Shown here in pieces: positions 14,390 to 23,423 of a DNA stretch of 64,000 nucleotides. Under the pieces are notes generated by a model. It did no database searches. It had not been told where the DNA came from and saw nothing but the letters and a program-made list of their open reading frames with translations. Origin of the DNA: Agarivorans sp. TSD2052. GTDB lineage: Bacteria; Pseudomonadota; Gammaproteobacteria; Enterobacterales; Celerinatantimonadaceae. How positions within the stretch are numbered: the stretch's first letter is position 1; each line of letters begins with the position of its first letter. The stretch is from contig NZ_CP096670.1 of NCBI RefSeq assembly GCF_023238625.1, positions 3,266,501 through 3,330,500 on the forward strand, in the 5' to 3' direction. Position numbers and translations under genes: made by a program.

Positions 14390-15268
14390 ATGTCAAAACC
14401 AGTCATCGGTTTCATCGGCCTTGGCCTTATGGGCGGCAACATGGTTGAAAACTTACAAAAGAAAGGCTACGAGCCGATTGTAATGGATCTCGACAAAGAA
14501 GCCGTTGCGGCTGTTGTTGCTCGTGGCGCAACCGAAGCTTCTTCACCTGCTGAATTGGCAGCAGCCAGTGACATTATTATGCTTTGTCTTACCACTTCAG
14601 CTGTTGTTGAAAAGCTAGTATATGGCGACAACGGTATTTTAGCGGGTATTAAAGAAGGCGCGGTATTGGTTGATTTTGGCACCTCTATCCCAGCATCTAC
14701 TCGCAAAATCGGTGCAGACCTTGCAGCGAAAGGCGCAGGCATGATCGACGCGCCACTAGGCCGTACTCCTGCACACGCTAAAGATGGCTTACTAAACATC
14801 ATGGCTTCTGGCGACCAAGCTACCTTCGACAAGGTGAAGCCAGTTCTTGATCAGCAAGGCGAGAATGTATTCTATTTGGGCGCTCTGGGTGCCGGTCACA
14901 CCACTAAGTTGATTAACAACTTCATGGGTATGACTACCGTTTGTGCTATGTCACAAGCCTTTGCCGTAGCTGAACTTGCAGGCGTAGATCGTCAACAACT
15001 GTTCAACATTATGTCTACTGGCCCGTCTAACTCACCGTTCATGCAGTTTTGTAAAAACTACGCAGTAGACGGCGTAAGTGACCTAGGTTTCTCAATTGCT
15101 AATGCCAATAAAGATTTAGGCTACTTCTTACAAATGGTTGAAGACCTAGGTACTCAATCTAAGATTGCTGAAGGCTCTTCATCTAACCTTAGCGCTGCAC
15201 TTGATGCTGGCTTAGGTAACGGTAATGTGCCTGAAATCTTCGACTACTTCCTTAAATTAGAGAAGTAA
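14390..15268 (+). CDS. NAD(P)-dependent beta-hydroxyacid dehydrogenase (3-hydroxyisobutyrate dehydrogenase family)
   Basis: This 292-residue enzyme has an N-terminal Rossmann domain beginning IGFIGLGLMGGNMVENLQ (GxGxxG nucleotide motif; Asp near 34 in VMDLD suggests preference for NAD). The substrate-binding signature is DAPLGRTPAHAKDG (about 123-136), and the catalytic lysine lies in TTKLINNFMG (about 173). The GRT..A variant resembles YihU-type sulfolactaldehyde reductases and related hydroxyacid dehydrogenases rather than classic MmsB. The substrate is therefore uncertain, probably a short 3-hydroxy acid or its semialdehyde. It appears monocistronic. The gene's regular base use suggests good expression. 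Confidence 0.85.
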   Translation: MSKPVIGFIGLGLMGGNMVENLQKKGYEPIVMDLDKEAVAAVVARGATEASSPAELAAASDIIMLCLTTSAVVEKLVYGDNGILAGIKEGAVLVDFGTSIPASTRKIGADLAAKGAGMIDAPLGRTPAHAKDGLLNIMASGDQATFDKVKPVLDQQGENVFYLGALGAGHTTKLINNFMGMTTVCAMSQAFAVAELAGVDRQQLFNIMSTGPSNSPFMQFCKNYAVDGVSDLGFSIANANKDLGYFLQMVEDLGTQSKIAEGSSSNLSAALDAGLGNGNVPEIFDYFLKLEK

Positions 15269-15409
15269 CTCGAGTACTGCCTTACTGTGGTGTTTAGGCT
15301 GATCAACCAGCCTCACTGCAGTAGGGTGGCGTTTCAACAGCACTCACTTAATCTTTATAAGTAACGTGCTCGTCGGAAAACGCTTTTATGTTTAGGTAGA
15401 AACCCTTAC

Positions 15410-15718
15410 TTAGCGGTATTTCACCTTTATGTGTACCAAGTACGGCCACTTCATTAGCATTGTGTCGTCCCATTTTATGATGCATTCTAGAAACTCGACC
15501 TTAGCTTTAAACTCTGCACTTTTGTTTGTGATCAGCTCTTTCCATATACCACTCAAATCAGCATTGGCAGACTCAAAACTGGTCGCCACAGATAATGATA
15601 AATACTGGTGCCATTGACGCCCTGTTCCCCGATAGGTGTGTATTGGTTTTTTCTGCTCGGCAGCGCTAAAAACCTTCAATTCAAACGACGCCACTTTTTG
15701 CTTTAACCATTGCTCCAT
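15410..15718 (-). CDS. Hypothetical protein
   Basis: A conserved-looking 102-residue protein that I cannot assign. I chose ATG at 15718 because AAGG lies five bases upstream; a GTG two codons earlier is also open. The sequence is basic and aromatic (GTGRQWHQYLSLSV, WKELITNKS, FLECIIKWDDTMLMKWPYLV) and looks like a small alpha/beta protein without signal peptide or membrane segment. It stands alone, convergent with the dehydrogenase gene. Confidence 0.55.
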   Translation of the reverse strand: MEQWLKQKVASFELKVFSAAEQKKPIHTYRGTGRQWHQYLSLSVATSFESANADLSGIWKELITNKSAEFKAKVEFLECIIKWDDTMLMKWPYLVHIKVKYR

Positions 15719-15954
15719 TAACACCTTCTATTTATTAGCATGTTCAAAACACTACACTGTCTAAGGTACCTTCATAATAAACCAGCTAGCGTTAATGTGT
15801 AGGCTCATTTTTATAAGGCCGACGCAATAATCTAGGTACTGTTAGACAACCCTCTTTACCATTAAGTAATGGCCACTAAACTCTGCTGCAGTTGTTGAGC
15901 GCTAGCCATATATTATCTACAATGGCGCACTTTTTATAAATTCAGGCCAGCAAC

Positions 15955-16203
15955 ATGACCGACACGAACTCGCAACCCGCTTTACCGGATCGCCTCTCAG
16001 GTAATCCCCGCAGCCCACATCATGTGGCAGAAATTTTCGAACACGACATTGGTATTCGCTTGAACGGTAAAGAGCGCACCGATGTAGAAGAATATTGTAT
16101 CAGTGAAGGTTGGGTTAAGATCCCTTCACCTAAAGCCTTAGACCGTCGCGGTCAACCGCTTTTGATAACCTTAAAAGGCACGGTTGAAGCCTATTACTGC
16201 TAA
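15955..16203 (+). CDS. DUF3297 family protein
   Basis: This small protein of 82 residues fits DUF3297. It begins with PALPDRLSGNPRSPHHVAEI and continues FEHDIGIRLNGKERTDVEEY, WVKIPSPKALDRRGQPLLI and TLKGTVEAYY. These blocks cover the full length of the family. No function is known for DUF3297 proteins; they are small, soluble and common in proteobacteria. It has its own promoter region and no operon partner. The following hairpin may stop transcription. Confidence 0.85.
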   Translation: MTDTNSQPALPDRLSGNPRSPHHVAEIFEHDIGIRLNGKERTDVEEYCISEGWVKIPSPKALDRRGQPLLITLKGTVEAYYC

Positions 16204-16263
16204 GTACTGTAGTGCTTCTGGCTTCCTCTTAGAGCCTAACTGAGCATAGTAAAGTATCAGCAA

Positions 16264-16298
16264 GCGAAGCAAAAAAGCCTTGGTTATTTTTGCTTCGC
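16264..16298. repeat. Inverted repeat between convergent genes, possible terminator
   Basis: GCGAAGCAAAAA (16264-16275) and TTTTTGCTTCGC (16287-16298) form a perfect 12-bp stem with an 11-base loop. It lies between the DUF3297 gene and the convergent sugar dehydrogenase gene, so it could end transcription from both. The T-stretch is within the stem, not after it. Confidence 0.5.
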
Positions 16299-16428
16299 GC
16301 TAGATGTCTTCTTTTCCCCATCTTCGCGCTATTACAGGCTAACACCGGGTTGGTGATGTTCTTTTTTACTAAAAGACTCTTACGCAGCGCTCCCTAACTA
16401 CTGCGCTTTGATGCTCTAGGGGCAACCA

Positions 16429-17589
16429 TTACTTGGGGCGCATTTTGTATAAATTGCCACTGTCGCCAGTGAAGATAATATTTCCCAGTGGGTCAACCGT
16501 TAATGCTCTAATACGCTCGCCCAAGCCTTCTAACAAACGTTCTTCTCCCACTGGCATGCCTTGCGGGTTCATGATGATGCGGTTAAGGTGCTGCAGCTTT
16601 AAGGCGCCACTGAATAAATCTCCCTGCCAAGCCGGAAAAGCAGTCCCTGAATATCGGAGCAACGAACCGGGGGCAATAGACGGAACATACACTTTGTGTG
16701 GCGAGTTTATGCCCGGCATGGTTTCAGCGTCACCCACCTTTATCGGCCCCCAATACTCCTTACCGTGCGAGGTAAGCGGCCAGCCGTAATTGGCCCCAGC
16801 TTCAATTAAATTAAGCTCGTCGCCACCACGTGGTCCATGCTCTATTGCCCACAAGCGATTGAGCTTGGGGTCAAACGCTAAGCCTTGCGGGTTGCGATGG
16901 CCATAACTATAAATGGCGTCGGCTACTTTGCTGTTACCCACAAATGGATTATTACTAGGCACGCTACCGTCTAGATTTAAACGCAATATCGTCGCGGCAT
17001 GATTCTGAGTATTTTGGCCGTTATCTCTATCACCTCGGTCGCCAACAGAGAAATAGACATGTTGCTGGGCATCAAACGCTATGCGGCTACCATAATGACG
17101 GTTAGTAGAGCTAGCAGAGTCAGTGACCAATACATCCTGCCAAGAATTCATTTTCGCTTGGCCAAGTTCATTTAGCTGAATGTTTGCTTTGGCGAGGGTG
17201 GTGACCCCACTGCCGTCTTGTGGTTTGCTGTAGGTAAAGTAAAACCAGTTATCAGGGCCCTTAACCACATCTAACAAGCCGCCCTGACCTTGCGCCCAAA
17301 TGTCAGGTAAACCTGAAATAGTTTGCCACGCTTGCTGGCCTGATTGAATGTTATTGAGGTCAACACTGAGTAACTCACCGTGACGTAAGGTAACCAGTAA
17401 AGTGGACGCGTTTAGCCACGCCACAGCCCATGGTGCACCGGGTAATTGAGCGAGCTTATCTACTTGCAGCGTGTAGTGCTTGCTAGTGAATAGTTGCGAT
17501 TGTTGATTAGCCGAAGTGGACCCAGTTACAACCCATAAGCAACACAGCGCAACTTTACATAAAAGGCTAAAAATAGATGAGTTTTGCAT
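16429..17589 (-). CDS. Periplasmic PQQ-dependent aldose sugar dehydrogenase (YliI/Asd-like)
   Basis: This enzyme of 386 residues begins with a signal peptide (SLLCKVALCCLWVVTGSTSA) and then shows the soluble glucose/aldose dehydrogenase beta-propeller. Recognisable motifs are PWAVAWLNASTLLVTLRHG, GQGGLLDVV, NRHYGSRIAFD, YFSVGDRGDR, ILRLNLDGSVPSNNPF, YSYGHRNPQGLAFDP and WAIEHGPRGGDELNLIE. GHRNPQG and EHGPRGGDE line the PQQ and substrate site in this family. It oxidises aldose sugars in the periplasm and passes electrons to a quinone pool or carrier, and it needs externally supplied PQQ if the cell lacks a pqq operon (none here). Confidence 0.9.
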   Translation of the reverse strand: MQNSSIFSLLCKVALCCLWVVTGSTSANQQSQLFTSKHYTLQVDKLAQLPGAPWAVAWLNASTLLVTLRHGELLSVDLNNIQSGQQAWQTISGLPDIWAQGQGGLLDVVKGPDNWFYFTYSKPQDGSGVTTLAKANIQLNELGQAKMNSWQDVLVTDSASSTNRHYGSRIAFDAQQHVYFSVGDRGDRDNGQNTQNHAATILRLNLDGSVPSNNPFVGNSKVADAIYSYGHRNPQGLAFDPKLNRLWAIEHGPRGGDELNLIEAGANYGWPLTSHGKEYWGPIKVGDAETMPGINSPHKVYVPSIAPGSLLRYSGTAFPAWQGDLFSGALKLQHLNRIIMNPQGMPVGEERLLEGLGERIRALTVDPLGNIIFTGDSGNLYKMRPK

Positions 17590-17694
17590 TGCACACTTCC
17601 CATAACAATTGTGTTAGCTAAGCCGTTGAACTTATCGCTTAGCTATAGATCTAACGCAAAACAGAAATAGAGACAATGCCTTATTAACTACTCA

Positions 17695-17723
17695 CAAAAA
17701 AACCGACTAAGGTCGGCTTTTTT
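17695..17723 (-). terminator. Bidirectional intrinsic terminator
   Basis: The stem CCGAC-CTTA-GTCGG is flanked by an A-run on the left and a T-run on the right, so it works on either strand. It follows the isomerase gene (ends 17749) on the minus strand and separates it from the sugar dehydrogenase gene. Confidence 0.85.
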
Positions 17724-17748
17724 ACTGCTGCATTACTGATTTAAGTGT

Positions 17749-19236
17749 TTACAAAAACACACTTGGTATTTCGTTCGGGTAACGCTCTTGGGCAGGTTGG
17801 TTGTAATCAATATCGGTGACACCCAACAAGTTAAGCGTTTGATATAGCGTTTTAGCCACATGACCAAAGGCAATACCAGCGTGGTGCGGGTAGCGTTTTT
17901 CTACTAATACATGGCGGTAGAAACGCTGCATTTCAGGGATACCAAAGGCAGCAATTGCGCCAAATGATTGTGGGTCGATATCGAGAATATCGCCTTGCGC
18001 AACATAAGCACGTAGCTTGGTATCAGCGGTCGATTGCAAGCGGAATAGCGTTACTTCACCGGGTTTAATTTGGCCTTCTAAAGTACCGCGAGTAATGTCA
18101 GGCTCTTTACCTGGCTCCATTAAACTGTGCATGATTTTTTGGAAACGCAGTTGCGAGTTCTTCATGCAGCTTGGTGCGGTGTTGCCACAGTGAAAGCCCA
18201 TGAATAAATCTTTAGCGGTATAGTTACCCATCACTGACGCGTTTGCCTCAACCATGTCTTGCGGCACAGTGTTGTTAATGTCTAACAAGGTGGCAGGGTG
18301 ATTGGTGGCACAAGTGATCATGTACTCAGACAATGCCCCATAAATGTCCACTTCACAGGCAACAGGGATCCCGCGTTGGGCTAAACGTGCGTTAACGTAA
18401 CACGGCACAAAACCAAAGAATTTTTCGAACGACGGCCAGCACTTGTTAGCAAATACGCCAAAGGTAGACGCGCCCATATTGGCCGTGTGAAAATCCAGCA
18501 ACGCTGCTTCATACTGTGCCAGTTTAGGTAACAAATCTGGGTAGGGGTTGTTATCGCCCAGCTCGGTTTCCATTTCAGCAACAATTTTGGGGATATCAGC
18601 ATGGCCTTCAGCAGCTTGGTAAATATCTAACAGGTCTAGCTCGCTGTTTTCCATGATTTCTACGCCTAGATCAAACAGCGCTTTAATCGGTGCGTTACAA
18701 GCGACAAAATCTTGTGGACGAGGGCCAAAAGAAAAAATCTTAAGCCCTTTTAAACCCAAAATAGTACGTGCAACCGGCACAAAATCACCAATCATGTTAG
18801 CAACGTCTGTTGCTGTGCCTACTGGGTACTCAGGAATATGTACCGCTAGATTACGTAAACCGGCACTGTACGAGGCGTTTAACACACCACAATAGGCATC
18901 ACCACGCGCATCTTTAAGACCTGCGGTTGCTTCTTCTGCCGCCGCTGCAAACATGGTTGGGCCAGCAAAGCGCTGCGCCATAATGCTTAATGGGCCTTCC
19001 GGGCCAAAGTTACCTAAATAGATAACCAGCGAGTTAATACCTAATTTCTCCGCTTCGGCCAGGGCTGTCACAACATCATTTTCATTCTCGATAATGGTTT
19101 GTAGTTGATACACTTCAATGTCTTTTTCAACACAAGCTGCAGCCACCGCTTTACGGCGCTGTTCAGACAACGACAGTGGGAAACAGTCACGGCTAACCGC
19201 AACAATACCTAATTTTACTTGTGGGATATTAATCAT
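17749..19236 (-). CDS. L-fucose/L-arabinose isomerase family protein
   Basis: I start the protein at 19236 (MINIPQVKLGIV), which has a GGAG site seven bases upstream; a GTG four codons earlier is possible. The 495-residue product has the fucose isomerase-like fold: an N-terminal Rossmann-like region (KLGIVAVSRDCFPLSLSEQR), a middle domain with GLKIFSFGPRPQDFVACNAP and VEIMENSELDLLDIY, and a C-terminal region with CEVDIYGALSEYM, LLDINN and FHCGNTAPS. In the isomerases a Glu, an Asp and a His bind the catalytic metal; the E-D in CEVD, LLDINN and GFHCGNT are candidates. The exact sugar is unknown. It lies alone with its own terminator, so no pathway is indicated by neighbours. Confidence 0.82.
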   Translation of the reverse strand: MINIPQVKLGIVAVSRDCFPLSLSEQRRKAVAAACVEKDIEVYQLQTIIENENDVVTALAEAEKLGINSLVIYLGNFGPEGPLSIMAQRFAGPTMFAAAAEEATAGLKDARGDAYCGVLNASYSAGLRNLAVHIPEYPVGTATDVANMIGDFVPVARTILGLKGLKIFSFGPRPQDFVACNAPIKALFDLGVEIMENSELDLLDIYQAAEGHADIPKIVAEMETELGDNNPYPDLLPKLAQYEAALLDFHTANMGASTFGVFANKCWPSFEKFFGFVPCYVNARLAQRGIPVACEVDIYGALSEYMITCATNHPATLLDINNTVPQDMVEANASVMGNYTAKDLFMGFHCGNTAPSCMKNSQLRFQKIMHSLMEPGKEPDITRGTLEGQIKPGEVTLFRLQSTADTKLRAYVAQGDILDIDPQSFGAIAAFGIPEMQRFYRHVLVEKRYPHHAGIAFGHVAKTLYQTLNLLGVTDIDYNQPAQERYPNEIPSVFL

Positions 19237-19248
19237 CACTCGCTCCAC

Positions 19249-19567
19249 GGGTGCTTAGGTCTTTAGACCTTGGTTTTTTAATATCTACAGTGTGCGCGAG
19301 AAGTCAGTAACAGGTGAATTGACCCCGATCAACAAAGATCTGGCTTGTGTGTTTGCTACATGGAAAAACCAATATTCGTTAGCATGAAAAACAGTTAACT
19401 AAAGCCAATTACGAAATTCATGAAAGGCTAATGAAATATAAAGCTGTGATTCTGCTGTGTGCCAGCTAAAGGCTAAATTGTCGCGCTGACCAATTCACCG
19501 CGACAATTTACAGGGCTATGTTTAACGCCTAGGCTTGATGAGCAGATTATTTTGAGCTTCAAGCCAG
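19249..19567. other. Intergenic stretch with a 12-bp inverted repeat; no gene
   Basis: No coding region is supported. The right part must hold the isomerase promoter on its left side and the end of the MDR unit on its right. TAAATTGTCGCG (19474-19485) and CGCGACAATTTA (19499-19510) form a perfect 12-bp stem with a 13-base loop about 60 bases downstream of the MDR gene stop. It may slow or end transcription, or serve as an operator; there is no T-run. Confidence 0.6.
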
Positions 19568-20611
19568 CTATATTTTGAGCACTATTTTGCCCAAGTATTT
19601 TTTCTCTAAGAAGGTAGCTTGCGCCAGCGCAATGTCTTCTAAAGGAAAGGTATGAGCGAGTAAAGGACGTACTTGTTGTTGCTCAATAAGCCGTACCAAA
19701 TTACCAAATACTTGCGGCTCAATGACAGTACAGCCAAAAAAACTCAGGTCTTTTAAGTAAAGTGTTCTTACATCTAGCTCTACCATGGCTCCGCCAATCG
19801 CGCCCGATACCGCATAACGGCCTTTAGAACGAAGCACCTCTAGTAACTGCGGAAATTGCTTGCCAGCGACTAAATCAATCACAACATCGACGCTGTTGGC
19901 TGGCACACTCTCACTGAGCTTGTTTTCTCTAAGCAATACTTCATCTACACCTAGCTCACTAATCATTTGCTGTTTGTCTTGGCTAGTGACCGCCAATACA
20001 TAAGCACCGCGAGCTTTAGCCAATTGAATAGCCGCTGAACCTACCCCACCCGATGCGCCAGTAATAAGCACTCGCTCGCCGGCTTTAACCGCTGATCGAG
20101 TGAGTAGATTTTCGGCGGTTGAATACGAGCACGGAAACGAGGCCAGCTCAGTATCAGACAAGTCACTGGTTACCTTGTAGGCATGGCGCGATGCTACCTT
20201 GGTATATTCAGCAAAGCCGCCATCACACTCTGAGCCAAAATACCAAGCTTGCTCTAGTTGGCTGCCGTTTACTTCGGTTAAACACGGTTCAATCAGTACC
20301 CGTTCGCCGATCCTATTGTTGTTTACCCGTTCACCTACCGCTGCAATATAACCGCAGACATCAGCCCCTTGAATACGCGGAAAACAAAGTGCTTCACTAG
20401 ACCAACTAGCATCATCAGCGGCATCACTTTTTGAATACCAGCCAATACGGGTATTAATGTCGGTATTGTTTACTCCGGCGGCAGCGACTTTTACCAGTAC
20501 ATCGCCAGCCCCTAAAGGAGGTATCGGAATATCCCTCGCGATTCGTAATTTATCAATATCGCCATGGCCGGTTAGCTGCACGCCACGCATAGTGGTAGGG
20601 AGAGACGTCAT
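19568..20611 (-). CDS. Zinc-independent MDR-family oxidoreductase (quinone reductase-like)
   Basis: This medium-chain dehydrogenase/reductase has 347 residues. The N-terminal GroES-like domain contains DVLVKVAAAGVNNTDINTR and the conserved IQGADVCGYIAAVG. The Rossmann domain has RVLITGASGGVGSAAIQLAK (about 180-200), the NADPH motif of the quinone oxidoreductase branch. The structural-zinc cysteine cluster of alcohol dehydrogenases is not visible, which supports a zinc-free reductase. It reduces quinones or enones with NADPH in the cytoplasm; the true substrate is unknown. The start overlaps the stop of a TetR gene by four bases, so regulator and enzyme form one operon. Confidence 0.87.
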   Translation of the reverse strand: MTSLPTTMRGVQLTGHGDIDKLRIARDIPIPPLGAGDVLVKVAAAGVNNTDINTRIGWYSKSDAADDASWSSEALCFPRIQGADVCGYIAAVGERVNNNRIGERVLIEPCLTEVNGSQLEQAWYFGSECDGGFAEYTKVASRHAYKVTSDLSDTELASFPCSYSTAENLLTRSAVKAGERVLITGASGGVGSAAIQLAKARGAYVLAVTSQDKQQMISELGVDEVLLRENKLSESVPANSVDVVIDLVAGKQFPQLLEVLRSKGRYAVSGAIGGAMVELDVRTLYLKDLSFFGCTVIEPQVFGNLVRLIEQQQVRPLLAHTFPLEDIALAQATFLEKKYLGKIVLKI

Positions 20612-21135
20612 CGCTGTTTACCTAAAAGTTGTTGCACGGTGAGTTGAGCGCTTTGGGTACTTTGTTTGCCAATAATAGGCCAAGACATCGCGACCCCTTC
20701 GTGTAACACAAATAGCTGTAAGGCTAATTGTTCGCAACCACTTAACTCAAGCAATAGAGTCTGTATTTCTTGCTTATGCTGTTTAACCGCATCAATAATT
20801 TGCTGATTTTTGGGGTAAGCGGCCAGCGCGCTCATAGACATACAACCATGCGGCGCATCCACACTCATCCACGTTTCAAGCTGCTTAAAAATAGTCATAA
20901 TAGCGGAAGGCCCCGCCTCTGCCTGCTCAGGTATTAGCAAGCCCATATAACGACGATGGCGGTGCTGCAGCGCAGCAATTACCATCGCCTCTTTTGAAGG
21001 GTAATAACGATAAAGTGTTCTTAAACTCACGCCAGAGGCGGCTCTAAGCTTGGCAACGTTTGGCTCGGTAAAGCCAAACATGCTGAAAGCTTTTTCTAAA
21101 CGCGCAGATATTTGCTGTTGAATCATTAACTTCAC
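20608..21135 (-). CDS. TetR/AcrR-family repressor of the MDR gene
   Basis: This protein of 175 residues has a TetR helix-turn-helix (about 8-52: ARLEKAFSMFGFTEPNVAKL, SGVSLRTLYRYYPSKEAMV). The ligand domain includes HGCMSMSALAAYP. It is first in a two-gene unit with the MDR oxidoreductase (four-base overlap), and its promoter region holds two palindromes that share a TAGAA..TTCTA core. Autorepression with release by a toxic substrate of the enzyme is the likely arrangement; this is inferred from layout. Confidence 0.88.
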   Translation of the reverse strand: MKLMIQQQISARLEKAFSMFGFTEPNVAKLRAASGVSLRTLYRYYPSKEAMVIAALQHRHRRYMGLLIPEQAEAGPSAIMTIFKQLETWMSVDAPHGCMSMSALAAYPKNQQIIDAVKQHKQEIQTLLLELSGCEQLALQLFVLHEGVAMSWPIIGKQSTQSAQLTVQQLLGKQR

Positions 21136-21138
21136 CCA

Positions 21139-21182
21139 GGTAGAACGTTTACTCTACCCGCATTGTAGAATAAACATTCTAC
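21139..21182 (-). promoter_or_regulatory. Two putative TetR operators
   Basis: GGTAGAACGTTTACTCTACC (21139-21158) and GTAGAATAAACATTCTAC (21165-21182) are palindromes with arms GTAGA/TCTAC, starting four bases upstream of the TetR start codon. Their spacing (26 bases start to start) and position over the promoter fit autoregulation by the TetR protein at 20608. Confidence 0.65.
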
Positions 21183-21306
21183 CTAGGTCAATCGGACAGT
21201 TCCTGTCTGCTACATATAGTAAAAATCAGGCTGTTAATTGTCATGACAAGCACAATTGACTGAGAGGGAGTGATAAGCAAAGAAGCACGAAACCTGAACA
21301 ACCCCA

Positions 21307-21474
21307 TTACCTAGTGGTAATATTATTGTCCTGTAAATGCCTAAGCGGTTTTTTAGGCGAGAAAAAGTCACAAGCAACTCGTGTCGCGATAGTAGGTTGT
21401 TCCCACGCGCCACACAGATCTTTTTGATTGGCTGCTGTTCGGGTGAATTGGCGGCACTGCCCACATTTACTCAT
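21307..21474 (-). CDS. Small cysteine-rich protein (55 residues)
   Basis: A short reading frame of 55 codons begins MSKCGQCRQFTRTAANQKDL and continues CGAWEQPTIATRVACDFFSP. Four cysteines (CGQC, LCGAW, ACDFF) are spaced as in a small metal-binding knuckle. AAGGA lies eight bases before the ATG. A longer frame overlaps in another phase, but this one has the better ribosome-binding site and the protein-like composition. I recall similar uncharacterised small proteins with a CxxC...CxAW..PT...CdfF pattern, but cannot name a family. Zinc binding is inferred. Confidence 0.6.
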   Translation of the reverse strand: MSKCGQCRQFTRTAANQKDLCGAWEQPTIATRVACDFFSPKKPLRHLQDNNITTR

Positions 21475-21645
21475 GCTCTATTCCTTGAGACTCAAAACTC
21501 TCAAGAGACTACTTAAATAACCAAGCTAGCATTTGATATAAATCAGAATATTTTTAAATGGTATTCACTTTTTAGCAGGGCAACACCGCAATAAAGCTAA
21601 CTCGCCCCTGTAAAAGATCACCGCAAATGATGAGATGTGAGTGAT

Positions 21646-21891
21646 TTAGCCAACAACTAAGTAACGAATAATTCCGTACACATACAAAATAGAAAAGATG
21701 ATATTAATGTATTTAAGCTGCCGCTCGGTATGCAGCCAAGCACAATAAATCCATATCAAACAAAATGGCAGGCTTACAAATATTGTAAGTGGATACCAGT
21801 CTTGTACCGCTGCAACTGTGCTAATTATACCTAATACCAACGCCAACCATTTTAACTCTTGTTCATAATTGGCAAGACTTTTCCCAGTCAT
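21646..21891 (-). CDS. Small membrane protein
   Basis: The 81-residue protein has three hydrophobic segments, about 13-31 (WLALVLGIISTVAAVQDW), 33-52 (LTIFVSLPFCLIWIYCAWLH) and 58-79 (LKYINIIFSILYVYGIIRYLV). It is likely an inner-membrane protein with little outside the bilayer. No family is recognised. It lies downstream of the MATE gene on the opposite side of a 51-base gap, reading the same way, so it could be co-transcribed with it. Confidence 0.6.
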   Translation of the reverse strand: MTGKSLANYEQELKWLALVLGIISTVAAVQDWYPLTIFVSLPFCLIWIYCAWLHTERQLKYINIIFSILYVYGIIRYLVVG

Positions 21892-21942
21892 TTGTAAGGG
21901 TTCCTTTTTAAACTAATTACTTAATAATGTCTTTGCTCATTG

Positions 21943-23337
21943 CTATGTGACACGAGTGACTTCAGGCGCACTGCTTATGGGCACCCATACCTCTGCCTTG
22001 GCCTTAATATCTCGTAGATTTAAATACAACATCGGTAAAACCACAGCAGCGAGCACGAGGTTGGATAAAGGTACTGACACCCAAATCCCTTCTATCCCCA
22101 TAAATTGTGGCAACAACCATAAAAACGGAAGCTGTATGAGCATGTTACCTAAGGATACAAACAATGCTTTTTTCGCTTCACCCACCGCCATAAAATACAC
22201 CGAACTAATAAACAAAAACCCGTCTAAAAATATGCCTGCTAGATGCCAACGTAACCCCGTTCTACTTGCTTGCAATAGCGCTTCATCATCGCTCATAAAC
22301 AAGCAGATGAACCAATCGGGAAACAGGTTTAGCAAGGCGACCATAGCAACACCCGACCCCACGGTAACCGTAAAGGCTAACTTAACCGTTTGGCCAATTT
22401 TGTGGACTTGCTTTGCACCTAAGTAATAACTCACTGGAGGTTGTAGGCCCGTCGCTAGCCCCTCGGCAAAAAAGTAATAAATACTTGCTAGGTAACCGAC
22501 GATGGCAAAAGCCGCAAGGTGAGTTGCCGAGCCATAAGTCATGAATAACTTATTGTGCAAGGCCATAACAAAGCCAAAGTAAGCAAACATGATTAAGCTT
22601 GATGAACCTAGCTGTAACATACGTACAGCACTAGCATACTCAAACCGACTGCCCTTTAACGGCGTATTGGCACGAGCCGAAAAGAAATAATACACACAGC
22701 ATAAGCTCGTTGTTGCCTGTGCAATTAAGGTGGCAATAGCCGCGCCGCGTAAGCCCAAAGACCAATGCGCAAGAAACACATAATCCAAAACAATGTTTAA
22801 CAACGCTCCCAACACAATAAATAGCGTGGCTAGATTAGGTTTGTCATCGTTTCTTAGCAATAATGGCAAGGCGCTAGCCGCGATAGATACCACAGCACCT
22901 GCTGACATCACCCTTAAATATTGATGCGCCATCAGTTGAGTCTCATCAGCGGCACCTTGCAAAGTGATTAAAGTTGGCCCAGAAAACTGCAGCAACAAGC
23001 TGAGTAACACGCCAAATAACACCACCAGTAGTAAGGCTGAAGCCAAACTACATTTGCTCGCAGTGATATTTTTCTCACCTCGATACATAGACAGTAGGCT
23101 GCCACCCCCCATGCCAATCATTAAACCTACGCCTATCACTATCGCCAAAATAGGCATAGACATATTAATGCCAGCAAGCCCCTCAGTGCCGATATAGCGG
23201 CCAACAAAAATCCCATCAATAACTTGATATAAACCACTCACTAGCATTGCTGCTACCGACGGAATAGCGAAACGCCAAAAAGTGGCACTAACTGATTGTT
23301 CGCTAGAGATTGAAATAGATTGCGACATACCATTCAC
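21943..23337 (-). CDS. MATE-family efflux transporter
   Basis: This transporter has 464 residues and twelve predicted helices, in two homologous MatE domains (about 18-180 and 240-405). Family landmarks are FAIPSVAAMLVSGLYQVIDG, IFVGRYIGTEGLAGINMSMP, GVGLMIGMGGGSLLSMYRG and, in the second half, GLATGLQPPVSYYLGAKQ. The layout is closest to MepA-like multidrug exporters, which use a sodium or proton gradient to expel cationic compounds. Start could be three codons later (MSQSISIS). A LysR gene is divergent 86 bases away and may control it. Confidence 0.9.
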   Translation of the reverse strand: MNGMSQSISISSEQSVSATFWRFAIPSVAAMLVSGLYQVIDGIFVGRYIGTEGLAGINMSMPILAIVIGVGLMIGMGGGSLLSMYRGEKNITASKCSLASALLLVVLFGVLLSLLLQFSGPTLITLQGAADETQLMAHQYLRVMSAGAVVSIAASALPLLLRNDDKPNLATLFIVLGALLNIVLDYVFLAHWSLGLRGAAIATLIAQATTSLCCVYYFFSARANTPLKGSRFEYASAVRMLQLGSSSLIMFAYFGFVMALHNKLFMTYGSATHLAAFAIVGYLASIYYFFAEGLATGLQPPVSYYLGAKQVHKIGQTVKLAFTVTVGSGVAMVALLNLFPDWFICLFMSDDEALLQASRTGLRWHLAGIFLDGFLFISSVYFMAVGEAKKALFVSLGNMLIQLPFLWLLPQFMGIEGIWVSVPLSNLVLAAVVLPMLYLNLRDIKAKAEVWVPISSAPEVTRVT

Positions 23338-23423
23338 TCAGAATTAAGAACGACAATTATATTTGATTTTGAGATACTTAATAATTAGCTTGTATCCGCA
23401 TACCGGATAGATAATAAGTAGGG

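Noticed and set aside
14205-14396. 63-codon minus-strand frame upstream of the dehydrogenase gene
   Set aside because: It overlaps the start of a strong gene and its promoter zone, has no clear ribosome-binding site and shows no recognisable motif.
21234-21464. 76-codon minus-strand frame
   Set aside because: It overlaps the better-supported 55-codon cysteine protein in another phase and lacks its ribosome-binding site.
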